From Streptomyces tauricus (lineage in GTDB: Bacteria > Actinomycetota > Actinomycetes > Streptomycetales > Streptomycetaceae): a DNA stretch of 64,000 bases. Under the pieces are notes generated by a model that was given only the letters and a program-made list of their open reading frames with translations, was not told the DNA's origin and made no database searches. The translations under genes were made by a program, and so were the position numbers. The DNA lies in contig NZ_BMVY01000013.1 in assembly GCF_014650955.1 (NCBI RefSeq), positions 175,403-239,402 on the forward strand, in the 5' to 3' direction. Shown one piece after another: positions 1 through 7,722 of the stretch. Every line of letters begins with the position of its first letter. Position 1 is the first letter of the stretch.

Positions 1-752
1 CCGAGGGCGAGCGCGGCGAGCTGTTGCGCCCGGGCGATGCCGGGCTGGCCGTAGCACCAGGACTGGCGGGCCGGTTGAGCCTCGGGTGGCTGGTCGATGC
101 CCAGGTGGGCTGCGGTGAACCAGTAGTGGGTGCCGTGCCGGTCGAGCCAGATCGCGAACGTGCCGATGGCCTCCTCCTGGCCGGGGACGCTAACTCCGTC
201 GCGCAGGGCGAGAGAGAGCACGGCCAGGGGCCCCGCGATCCCGTGGGCCATGCCGTTGTTGCCGTGCCCACCGGTCATCTCCGTCCCATCGGGGCCGGCC
301 GCCGACCACCACCCCGGCAGCATTCGGCCGTCACCGCGGACGGGGCGGGCGAGTGCGACGAGGCAGGAGAGCACGTCGGGCAGCCGGGGCGCGATGGGGC
401 GGGACAGCAGCAGCGCGGCGAGCCCGGTCAGACCGCGGATGAGGTCCCATTCGGCGAGATGGGGCAGCGCGCCGGCGGCCTGACGGCGGTGGACGTCAGC
501 GAGCCGGGCGTCCACGACGCGGTCGACCGCCGCGCGGATGTCGTCACCGGCCCCGTGCGCGCGGGCCAGGACGAACTCCAGGGCGGGTGCGCCGTGGAAG
601 AAGCTGGCGTTGCTGCCGGTGCTCACGCCCCGGGCGGTGGCCTGGGCGAGGTGTCGGCGGGCCGAGGCCAGGTCCCGGCGCTCGATGTCGAGTAAGGCCA
701 TCCCCAGGGCACCCTCGGACAGGTCCTGCGTACGGGGCACGGTCGTCGTCAT
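1..752 (-). CDS. LanC-type lanthionine cyclase, C-terminus beyond window
   Basis: This open frame has no stop inside the window and continues past base 1. It starts at ATG 752-750, which overlaps the dehydratase stop by four bases (ATGA). LanC enzymes add Cys thiols to dehydrated Ser/Thr to form (methyl)lanthionine rings on a zinc site. Visible hallmarks are GGHGNNGMAHGIAG (about bases 235-275, minus strand) and SWCYGQPG (about bases 30-55), whose Cys is a known zinc ligand of the family. The second zinc-ligand motif (CHG) would lie beyond the edge. The coupling to lanB supports cyclisation of the FxLD precursor. Confidence 0.88.
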   Translation of the reverse strand, partial: MTTTVPRTQDLSEGALGMALLDIERRDLASARRHLAQATARGVSTGSNASFFHGAPALEFVLARAHGAGDDIRAAVDRVVDARLADVHRRQAAGALPHLAEWDLIRGLTGLAALLLSRPIAPRLPDVLSCLVALARPVRGDGRMLPGWWSAAGPDGTEMTGGHGNNGMAHGIAGPLAVLSLALRDGVSVPGQEEAIGTFAIWLDRHGTHYWFTAAHLGIDQPPEAQPARQSWCYGQPGIARAQQLAALAL

Positions 753-2788
753 GAGCGCCTGGCCAGAGGAACGACGATGCTGTGGGCCCGGCCGCCGATC
801 CACCCGTCGGCGTCCGGCGGGGGCGCCTCGTGCAGGGTGGCGACACCGACAGGGCTGGCATCCAGGTGCGCGCGCAGCAGGTCCAGGTCGACGTCGCGGG
901 TGAGGTCAAGAGCGAGGTGCTGGTCGTCCTCCGCCAGGAGCACCTGCTCCGGCACCCGGAACCGGGCCCGCCAGGCGTGGAGTTGGTCCGCCCACTCCTG
1001 CAGCGGCGCGGTGCGGACAGGCAGTATGCGACTGCGGATCTTCCACCGGGCGGTGGCGAGGATGCTGCGCCGGTAGGTGAGGGCCGGGGTGAAGGGCAGG
1101 GCCCAGGCCGCACCCCAGTCGAACCAGGTCACCTGCGGGGACACGGCCCGGCTGATCTCGCCGAGGAAACGGGCCATCGGCGGGGTGTAGTTGTTCCACA
1201 GGAAGTTGATCGCGGTGGGTGCCAGCAGCTCCAGCGACTTGCCCGTCGCGGTCTCCACCAGCTGGGGACGGCCGTCGGCGACGGTGACCGACAGGTCGGC
1301 GGGGAAGAGAACGTTCGGGTCGGGGCGCCGGAATTCGCCGACGCTGACAACACGGGGCAGGGCCTGCGGCGCGCGGGTGAGCAGGTCGGCCGGTACCCGA
1401 CCGGCGTGGAAGGAGAGCTGCGCGAGTTCCGCATTCGGATCGACGGTGGGCAGGCTTGCGTACGCCGCCTCCGTGCCCGGCATCAGATGCCAGAACCGGC
1501 CGGTCATCGATCCTGCCGAGCGGGAGACAGTCAGCACGCGCAGCCGAAAGTCCCCACGGTTCAGAGCCGGGATGGAGAAGGCGTGGACCTGTGCAGCAAG
1601 TTCGAAGTGGGGTGCCAGATCGTGTGGTTTGTCGCCGGCCGCGGCTTCCAGTTCCTCGATCACCGCCCCGCTCAGCGCGACAGTGCGGCTGCCTTCGGCG
1701 GCAGCGGTGCCAGCCAGCTCCAGCAGCAGCCGATCGCGCCGGGACATCGGCCGGGGCGGTTCGCTCGCCATGAGGAAGCCGGTCGGGAAGCCCACGCCCA
1801 GGTCAGGATCCGTGGCCACGTCCACCGGCACCATGGAGTTCTCGCCGTAGAACTCGGTGAATCGCTCGATCCATCGCTGCCATGTCGGTGTTCCGGCCGG
1901 GTGGGTGACCAGGCGGGCCAGGACGGTCGCCGCGGTTTCTACTTCAGTCAGCACCTGCTCGGGCAGCCGCACATCGGCGTCCAGCCGAAGGTCGCACGCT
2001 GTCCGCAGGCCAGCTGCCTGAACGCACGCCGCGGGCGGCAAGACGTCCCTGGGGTCGGCGACGGTGGCGGGCGCACGCAGCGACGAGCGCAGCAACCGCA
2101 CCCGCAGCAGTTCACCGAGTAACTGGCCGCGCGCGGTGTCACTCACGGAGGGGAACTCCGTGGCCAGCTTGTCGGACAACTGGCCGTACCCGATCGGCGA
2201 TCGGGCCAGATCGAGGACGAGACGCAGCGCGGGGCTCAGAGCGAGGCGGAACTCGGCATCGCCCTCGGAGGGCACGTGGATGTGCTGGTCGCGCTGCTGG
2301 ATCAGGGTGTTGACGCAGACCTCCGCGTTGGTCATGCGCGCAGCGTCGCTCTCCCAGTCGCTGAGCATCTCCTCGTGTCCGGCTGGCTCTGGGCGGGCCA
2401 CGGCCTGGTGCTCGTCGCCGATGCGAACGGACGTGGTCTGGGCGAAGCCGAGCGGGGCAACACCGGCGAACAGACCGTAGGGGGTGGAGCGACGTGCGTA
2501 GCGGATCGCATAACGGGCGGTGGACAGCGCCGCCCGGCGCATCCGGCGCACCTTCGGCGTGCGGCCATCGGTGATGGCCTGTACCTGGTCCGCCAGATGG
2601 GGGCTCGCTTGCGACACGGTGTGGCAGAAATCGGTGTCGGACCACACCCTGCTCAGCCACGCGCGCCACTCCTCCACGGATGCCGTGCGCATCGGCCAAG
2701 GCGGCATGGCAGGTTCGGCTGTGTGGACCGCAGCGCGCAGCATGGCCTGCCCCGCCGCCTCGTACAGGCTGAGCCGTTGACGTGTCAT
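749..2788 (-). CDS. class I lantibiotic dehydratase, LanB N-terminal (glutamylation) type
   Basis: This 679-residue protein matches the N-terminal domain of LanB dehydratases, which glutamylate Ser/Thr of the precursor using Glu-tRNA before elimination. The diagnostic stretch is YARRSTPYGLFAGVAPLGF, about 75 residues in. No SpaB_C elimination domain can be recognised at the C-terminus, so a split system is likely, with that domain encoded elsewhere. I chose ATG 2788 because GAGGA precedes it at good spacing; in-frame ATGs at 2803 and 2794 are alternatives. The gene sits after lanA and a hairpin, and overlaps lanC by four bases. Confidence 0.9.
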   Translation of the reverse strand: MTRQRLSLYEAAGQAMLRAAVHTAEPAMPPWPMRTASVEEWRAWLSRVWSDTDFCHTVSQASPHLADQVQAITDGRTPKVRRMRRAALSTARYAIRYARRSTPYGLFAGVAPLGFAQTTSVRIGDEHQAVARPEPAGHEEMLSDWESDAARMTNAEVCVNTLIQQRDQHIHVPSEGDAEFRLALSPALRLVLDLARSPIGYGQLSDKLATEFPSVSDTARGQLLGELLRVRLLRSSLRAPATVADPRDVLPPAACVQAAGLRTACDLRLDADVRLPEQVLTEVETAATVLARLVTHPAGTPTWQRWIERFTEFYGENSMVPVDVATDPDLGVGFPTGFLMASEPPRPMSRRDRLLLELAGTAAAEGSRTVALSGAVIEELEAAAGDKPHDLAPHFELAAQVHAFSIPALNRGDFRLRVLTVSRSAGSMTGRFWHLMPGTEAAYASLPTVDPNAELAQLSFHAGRVPADLLTRAPQALPRVVSVGEFRRPDPNVLFPADLSVTVADGRPQLVETATGKSLELLAPTAINFLWNNYTPPMARFLGEISRAVSPQVTWFDWGAAWALPFTPALTYRRSILATARWKIRSRILPVRTAPLQEWADQLHAWRARFRVPEQVLLAEDDQHLALDLTRDVDLDLLRAHLDASPVGVATLHEAPPPDADGWIGGRAHSIVVPLARRS

Positions 2789-2816
2789 CAGCATTTTCCT
2801 CATCTGCTGGGCGGGA

Positions 2817-2848
2817 CGGGCCGGACGGGGAGAGCCCCGTCCGGCCCG
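2817..2848 (-). terminator. perfect hairpin between lanA and lanB
   Basis: CGGGCCGGACGGGG (2817-2830) and its exact complement (2835-2848) are separated by a 4-base loop. This 14-bp GC-only stem begins about 20 bases after the precursor stop and ends before the lanB start, with no T-run. Such hairpins in lanthipeptide operons usually attenuate read-through so that precursor is made in excess of enzymes, or protect the lanA message 3' end. That role is inferred from position. Confidence 0.7.
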
Positions 2849-2868
2849 CGCAGCCGGGATGAACCGGC

Positions 2869-3054
2869 TTACGAGGTGGTGCAGGCACTGGGGCAGGAGC
2901 TGCCGCAGTTGTCGCCGGTGCCGCACATCAGGACCGTCTCGTTCGCCGGCGTTCCCTCGATGAAGGTGATGTCGAGCCCGAACGGGTCTTCGTCGGCTTT
3001 CACGAGGTCGGCCTGCGCGGGAGCGGTCGGCTTTTCGGTCTGGGTGGCGGTCAT
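2869..3054 (-). CDS. FxLD family lanthipeptide precursor (LanA)
   Basis: This is a 61-residue peptide. The leader carries FGLDITFIEG at residues 25-34, the FxLD motif that defines this precursor family and is recognised by LanB. The C-terminal core (about residues 35-61) is rich in Thr/Ser and has four cysteines (C44, C50, C54, C58), so up to four thioether rings are possible. AGGAGG lies five bases upstream of ATG 3054. The Asp-Asn pair at 48-49 would be a candidate for the Asp-directed O-methyltransferase often found with FxLD systems. No such gene is in the window, though the cluster continues past the left edge. Confidence 0.9.
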   Translation of the reverse strand: MTATQTEKPTAPAQADLVKADEDPFGLDITFIEGTPANETVLMCGTGDNCGSSCPSACTTS

Positions 3055-3444
3055 GCATGCCTCCTGTAAGGGGCGGATGGTGCGGGGTACCGAGACCCGG
3101 TCGGGCCCCGGGGTCTGATGCCAGACGAGCAGGCCGGCGAAGTCGCCTGGCCTATGGCGTCCGGGGTCGGGGTGCGGTGCTGTCAGGCTGCTGCGGGCTG
3201 CGCCAGCGGGGGTGTTCTCGGCGGCGTGGTCCAGTACCTGGGTGAAGTGCTCGGCCCGTTCGTCGCCCTCGGCCTCTTGGGCTCGGGTGAGTACCGACAG
3301 GCCGCGCATGGTGAGCCAGCGCTGACGGTCCTGGACGAGCGCGGCGGCCTCATCTCGCTCGGCGTCCGTACGTAGAGTCCGCATCTCGTACACGGCTGTT
3401 AACTTTGGTGTGCGCTGGTGCGGCGGTGCGGAAGACGCGTTCAC
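3055..3444 (-). other. open frame with GNAT-like N-terminus running into lanA
   Basis: An open frame starts at 3444, overlaps the upstream LuxR gene stop by four bases (ATGA), and reads without a stop straight into the lanA frame (191 residues in all). Its residues 21-49 (LRTDAERDEAAALVQDRQRW and on) resemble the N-terminus of actinomycete GNAT-like proteins. The middle is low-complexity and the rest of a GNAT fold is missing. It is either a decayed GNAT gene whose stop has been lost, a chance open frame in GC-rich DNA, or a translated extension of the precursor. The lanA RBS argues for separate initiation of the 61-residue peptide. Confidence 0.35.
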
Positions 3445-3929
3445 TGGTTCGCTCCGCTCTCCACCGTGCCGGTCCTGGCACCCAGTAGGCGCCAGGCTTG
3501 GGCGAGGACGACGAGTTGGGTGACGTCGGCGGCGCCCGTCTCATCGAGCAGTTCGTCGAGTGCGGACCGGAGATCGGCGGGGGCGATTTTGGCGGCGAGG
3601 GCGATGCCGTGGGGAGTGCTGTACTCAGCAACTGCCTTCAGCAGCTGCAACTGCTTCGAGTTGAGCTCAGGCGCTGGCCGCTCCAGGGTGGGCGGAACGA
3701 CCTGCTCGGCGGCCAATAGGAGATGCACGAGTACCTGCGGCTTGCAGCGAGGCGGGCAATGGACGCTCACCCGGATGTCGCGGACATACTGACGGACCGT
3801 GTGGGGCGACAGTCCGGTCCTCGTGGCGATGTCCTGGGCAGTGCGACCGTCCACAAGGTGCTGGGCGACGCGCCGGTGGGTCGGCTTCAACGGTGTGATC
3901 GGCGCGCTGGTCGTCGTGGACGGAGTCAC
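3441..3929 (-). CDS. LuxR-type HTH regulator of the lanthipeptide cluster
   Basis: This 162-residue protein starts at GTG. Residues 13-52 form a LuxR-type helix-turn-helix (KPTHRRVAQHLVDGRTAQDI followed by SPHTVRQYVRDIR). The C-terminal half is helical (LNSKQLQLLKAVAEYSTPHG) and may be a second helix-turn-helix module. No receiver or sensor domain is present. Lying directly upstream of the precursor on the same strand, with a four-base overlap to the next frame, it is the likely cluster-situated regulator. Its DNA target cannot be identified here. Confidence 0.7.
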   Translation of the reverse strand: MTPSTTTSAPITPLKPTHRRVAQHLVDGRTAQDIATRTGLSPHTVRQYVRDIRVSVHCPPRCKPQVLVHLLLAAEQVVPPTLERPAPELNSKQLQLLKAVAEYSTPHGIALAAKIAPADLRSALDELLDETGAADVTQLVVLAQAWRLLGARTGTVESGANQ

Positions 3930-4041
3930 GGGTGTCTCTTTCTCGGCTGGGCGGACGGTTTCCGGAAGGGGTGCCGCCGCTCCCCGCGGGGGTCGGCGGC
4001 ACGGGCCCGTGCGCGGCGGTCAGAACGCCACGGCGGAGACT

Positions 4042-4214
4042 TCAGGCACGGTCGAATCCCCGCAGCAACTCGACGTCGGTGACCTGGCCGGCGAGTGCGC
4101 TGACCTCGAGCTCACCAGCGTGGACGTAGTGGTCCATTACGAAGTGCCGCGCACCCTGGACGAAGCGCTCACCGACTTCGCAGCCACCTCCATCCCGTCG
4201 ACGGCATTCGGCCC
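4042..4214 (-). pseudogene. glutamine synthetase 3' remnant with an internally inverted segment
   Basis: On the minus strand 4140-4042 encodes VMDHYVHAGELEV and then QVTDVELLRGFDRA-stop. This is clearly homologous to the last 33 residues of the intact ligase ending at 6319 (VVEHYTRAGEIEL, then QVTDVELKRGFDRA). The preceding segment of that protein (VPQTLDEALTDFA...AFG) is also present, as VPRTLDEALTDFA...AFG, but on the plus strand at 4144-4212. A block of about 70 bp has thus been flipped in place. After the stop the minus strand reads MPEVSAVAF-stop, echoing the MPDVSTVTL start of the membrane gene at 4853. Confidence 0.75.
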
Positions 4215-4267
4215 CACGTGCACGGCGTGGGCCAGATCGCGGGCGGCGTCGCCGAGTTGGCCCGACA

Positions 4268-4853
4268 TCATCCCGGCGGCTTCGTCGAGGACGCCCGGGT
4301 TGTTGAGGGTGTCGGCGCGCTTTCGATCGCAAGGTGGCGGAAGAGGACAACGAGGTAGCTGAAGCTGAACCCGGTCAGCGCGCAGAAGACGACTGTCAGC
4401 AGAGCGGTGCGCCAGGAGCGCAGCCGTTGCTTTGCGGTGGCGGGAAATCCGTTGTCCAGTACGACACCGTGGGCGCGGCAGACTTCCAGGGCCAGCCAGG
4501 CGACCGTGCATCCGAACAGGGGGTGCCCCAGGTCCGGCCGGGGGAAGCCAGGAACAGCCGCATACACGGTAGAGGCACCCAGGATCACCGCCGCAGTTCC
4601 TGCACGGACTGACGACCGCCCCTACCAGCCATATGAGCCAGGCCGCCGCGATGACGGAGGTGATGAACGCGGTGCCGTTGATCCATTCAAGGTCGCGTGG
4701 TCCCCATCGGATGCCGTACATGCGCGACACGTGCACCGCGCCCACGGCCAGCGTGCACAGGCACGCGAGGGTCAGTACCGCGGCCAGGTGCCCGAGCAGA
4801 CGGCGCGACCGCGTATCGGCCGCCGGGAGCGTCACGGTGGAGACGTCAGGCAC
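4268..4853 (-). pseudogene. small integral membrane protein, frameshifted
   Basis: The gene starts at GTG 4853 inside the upstream regulator (overlap GTGCCTGA). The first frame encodes two membrane segments (LLGHLAAVLTLACLCTLAVG and TAFITSVIAAAWLIWLVGAV) and a WGPRDLEWING loop. Near 4590 the hydrophobic reading shifts frame and continues with AAVILGASTVYAAVPGF, LGHPLFGCTVAWLALEV and TALLTVVFCALTGFSFSYL, ending at 4268. Together this would be a protein of about 195 residues with five membrane spans. One base change restores the frame, so recent decay and sequencing error are both possible. The function is unknown. Confidence 0.6.
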
Positions 4854-5421
4854 AGTCGAGCTCCCGTTCCGCCTCCGGATTGGTGCCGTGGGGTCCTGCC
4901 ATGGCCTGGTCGCTCTCGCCGGCCTCGGAGGGGAGACCCTTCACGACCAGGGTGCGGCCGCCGGAAGTCGAGAGGATGCCCTCGTCTCGGAGAGCGTGCA
5001 GGCTCATATGGATGGTGGCTCTCGATACGCCGAACTCTGTGCCCAGGCTGGTCAGGGTCGGCATGAATACTCCGACCGGGTAGGTGCCGTCACCGATGCG
5101 CCTGCGGACGGTTGTCTGGATGTCGGTCCTGCCGGGGCCGTTCCACTGTGGCGGCATGGTGCCGTGTGGTGCGATCCCGCCTCGGCCACCGTTGCAGGTG
5201 TCGACGATGCCGCTGTCGCGGAGCAGCCTGACGGCCATGTTGGCGTAGTACCGCGTGGTGGCGAAGTGCTCGGCGATCGTGCTGAGGCTGCGGACGGTTC
5301 CCGCTTCCCAGGTGCCGTCGGTGATTTCCTTGCGCAGGAGGTCGGCGATGGCCCGGGGGTCGGAGGCGATGTCGTCAGGCATGGTTATCCCGCTCGTGAT
5401 CGGAGGGCCTGAGGAGTTCAC
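4846..5421 (-). CDS. tandem winged-helix (GntR-like) DNA-binding protein
   Basis: This 191-residue protein has two GntR-type winged-helix domains in a row and no ligand-binding domain. The first is about residues 23-70 (IADLLRKEITDGTWEAGTVR, then AVRLLRDSGIV). The second is about residues 103-150 (VRRRIGDGTYPVGVFMPT, then VSRATIHMSLHALRDEGIL). GTG 5421 overlaps the upstream hydrolase stop by four bases; ATG 5382 is an alternative start. It could bind two half-sites as one chain and probably regulates the downstream membrane gene or the permease/ligase group. Its last codons overlap the next gene by eight bases. Confidence 0.7.
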   Translation of the reverse strand: MNSSGPPITSGITMPDDIASDPRAIADLLRKEITDGTWEAGTVRSLSTIAEHFATTRYYANMAVRLLRDSGIVDTCNGGRGGIAPHGTMPPQWNGPGRTDIQTTVRRRIGDGTYPVGVFMPTLTSLGTEFGVSRATIHMSLHALRDEGILSTSGGRTLVVKGLPSEAGESDQAMAGPHGTNPEAERELDCA

Positions 5422-6326
5422 GGCCCCTCCAGGAGTGATGGTGCGTCGGCCGGGCGGGGCTCTGTGTACAGGTCGGCCACGACGGGGAGATGGTCCGATG
5501 CCCTCCGCGCGCGGGGCGTGTCGAGCACGGTGTAGGACCCCATGTGCCAGGAGAGATTCCGCGAGGGCAGGATGTAGTCGGACCGGTGATCACGGCCGTC
5601 CTTGCCCCAGTGACCGGCGGTTCTGGCGAACTCCAGCTCCAGTTCGGCGGCGGGGTCCACGTAGCCGGCGGCCAGGAGTGCACTCATCGCGCGCTTGTCG
5701 AGGCTTCCGTAGCTGCCGTCCGGATGCTGGATCCGGTTGCCCGAATACTGCGTCGGCGGAAGCCAGTCCCAGGTGTCGGGCTCGGGATCGCCGGGAGCCT
5801 CGGAGTTGAGATCGCCGACGAGGAGGGTGTCATCCCGGTCGCCGTACTGCGTGAGCCATCTGGCCTCGGCCAGCCGGTCGGCCGGGTCGAAGGGGTCGAG
5901 ATGGGTGTGCAGGACGCGCAGCGGCGCGTCCACCCCGTCCACCTGGAGGTCGGCGCGCGAGACCGTGTGGTGGAAGTTCCCCTCGGCGACGTCCGGGTAG
6001 AAGCGCAGAAAGCGGATTCCCGGCGGTCGGACCAGCGTGACCAGGTGGCATCCATGGCTGGCTGACAGAGCGAGGCGGGCCTCCATCTTCAGCGCCGCAG
6101 CGATCATGTTGATCCATTGGCCGCCGTTCCTCTCCCACCGTTTAGCCTCTTGCAGACACACCACGTGTGGGTCGAGTTCTTCGAGCAGTTCGATCTGGTC
6201 GGCCAGGCGCTGATATGAGCCGTCACTGTTACGGCCGCCGTTGAGCGTGTTGTAGCTGACGAGCCGGAGATGCGAGTGCGCCGCACCAGCGAGCGCGCGA
6301 GGGCCGGAGGGGATGCTGTCAGGCAC
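5418..6326 (-). CDS. endonuclease/exonuclease/phosphatase family hydrolase
   Basis: This 302-residue protein carries the full motif set of the Mg-dependent phosphoesterase fold: SYNTLNGG near residue 24, the metal-binding Glu in CLQEAK, HTHLDP, the catalytic GDLNSE and the C-terminal SDHLPVV. Substrates in the family range from DNA to phosphoinositides and phosphodiesters, and nothing here narrows this. No signal peptide is visible, so it is likely cytoplasmic. GTG 6326 overlaps the ligase stop by eight bases, so it is translationally coupled to the amine-ligase gene; that pairing is unusual. Confidence 0.85.
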   Translation of the reverse strand: MPDSIPSGPRALAGAAHSHLRLVSYNTLNGGRNSDGSYQRLADQIELLEELDPHVVCLQEAKRWERNGGQWINMIAAALKMEARLALSASHGCHLVTLVRPPGIRFLRFYPDVAEGNFHHTVSRADLQVDGVDAPLRVLHTHLDPFDPADRLAEARWLTQYGDRDDTLLVGDLNSEAPGDPEPDTWDWLPPTQYSGNRIQHPDGSYGSLDKRAMSALLAAGYVDPAAELELEFARTAGHWGKDGRDHRSDYILPSRNLSWHMGSYTVLDTPRARRASDHLPVVADLYTEPRPADAPSLLEGP

Positions 6327-7722
6327 GGTCGAACCCCCTCTTCAGCTCCACGTCCGTGACCTGGTCTTTGACCGCCGCGAGTTCGATCTCGCCGGCCCGG
6401 GTGTAGTGCTCCACCACCCGAGAGCCGAAAGCCTCCTGCGCGAGCTGGCTGTTCGCGAAGTCAGTGAGCGCTTCGTCCAGGGTCTGCGGTACGGGGAGCG
6501 GTTCGGTGGCGTGGTAGGCGTCGCCCGTGCAGGGTTCGGGGAGTTTCGGCTCGGTGCGGATACCGTGGGCGATCGAGGCGAGCGTCGCCGCAAGGGCGAG
6601 GTAGGGGTTGGCGTCGGCGCCCGGTACGCGGTTTTCCAGGTGCGGGTGTGTCCTGTGGCCGGTCACGCGCACGGTACAGGTGCGGTTGTCGTGCCCCCAG
6701 GAGAAGTTCGTGGGGGCGAATGAGTGCGGCCTGAAACGCCGGTAGGAGTTGAGGGTGGGCGCGTACAGCGGCCCCATGTAGGGCAGGTTTTCGATCAGTC
6801 CGGCGATGGAGTGTTGCAGGCGTGCGGGCAGTTCGCTCGGCCGCAGGGTGTGGAACACCGGCTCGTCGCCGTGCCACAGGGACACGTGCAGGTGCATGCC
6901 GCTGCCCACGCCGGTCTGCGGGGCGGCCATGAACGTCGCAACCATGCCGTGCCGCTCCGCGATCTGGCGTACGGCATGCTGGTGGACGGTGTAGGCGTCG
7001 CAGGCCCGCATGGGGTCCCCGTACGGATCCTCGTACGGCCACGTCACCTCGATCTGTCCGGCCGCCCCTTCCGTCTTGATCGCCTCGACCGGGGTCCCTG
7101 CCGCGCGGAGGGCATCGTGAAGGTGGTCGAAGAAGCCACTCAGCGCCACCGGGTGGTCGAGCGCATAGTCGAGGTTGTGCGGACAGACGGGCGTCAGGCC
7201 CTGGTATCCGCGACGCCGTGCCTGCGCCGTGGTGTGCCGGTAAAGCATGAACTCGCTCTCGATGCCCACCTTCGCTTTCAGCCCGAGCGCTGCGAGCCTT
7301 TCGATCTGCCTTCTGAGGATCTGCCGGGGAGCGACCTCGACCGGGCTGCCGTCACGGTGGACGGCGTCACCGTGCACAAGGACAGTGCGTGACAGGTAGT
7401 TCAGGCGGCGGATGGTGCCCCGGTCGGGGACGACGCGCAGGTCACCGAACCCGTCGTGCCAGCCCGTGAGGTCGTAGCCAGGCTGCGGGTTCATGTCCAG
7501 GTCCGTGGCGAGCACGTACCGGCACATCTCCGGCCCGTCCGGGAGCCGGTCCAGGAACGTCTGGGCGTCGAGGCGTTTGCCCTTGAGGCGGCCCTGCATG
7601 TCGGGGACGGCGACCATCACCGTGGTGATCTGACGGTCCCGCACCAGGCGGTCGAGTTCCTCCGGCGCCAGGAAAGGGGGCGGTACGACGTAGAGGGGTT
7701 CGCGGCTGGTCTGGTCGGTCAT
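6319..7722 (-). CDS. glutamine synthetase family ligase (gamma-glutamyl-amine ligase type)
   Basis: This 467-residue protein has the class I-like GS motifs: GIESEFMLYR, EGAAGQIEV, GSGMHLHVSLW, the Arg-rich NRTCTVRVTG and LENRVPGADANPYLA. GS paralogues of this length next to a permease usually ligate glutamate to monoamines or polyamines (PuuA/GlnA-like) rather than to ammonia. That substrate is inferred from context only. ATG 7722 overlaps the permease TGA by one base (TGATG), so both are translated as a unit. A rearranged copy of its 3' end lies at 4042-4214. Confidence 0.88.
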   Translation of the reverse strand: MTDQTSREPLYVVPPPFLAPEELDRLVRDRQITTVMVAVPDMQGRLKGKRLDAQTFLDRLPDGPEMCRYVLATDLDMNPQPGYDLTGWHDGFGDLRVVPDRGTIRRLNYLSRTVLVHGDAVHRDGSPVEVAPRQILRRQIERLAALGLKAKVGIESEFMLYRHTTAQARRRGYQGLTPVCPHNLDYALDHPVALSGFFDHLHDALRAAGTPVEAIKTEGAAGQIEVTWPYEDPYGDPMRACDAYTVHQHAVRQIAERHGMVATFMAAPQTGVGSGMHLHVSLWHGDEPVFHTLRPSELPARLQHSIAGLIENLPYMGPLYAPTLNSYRRFRPHSFAPTNFSWGHDNRTCTVRVTGHRTHPHLENRVPGADANPYLALAATLASIAHGIRTEPKLPEPCTGDAYHATEPLPVPQTLDEALTDFANSQLAQEAFGSRVVEHYTRAGEIELAAVKDQVTDVELKRGFDRA

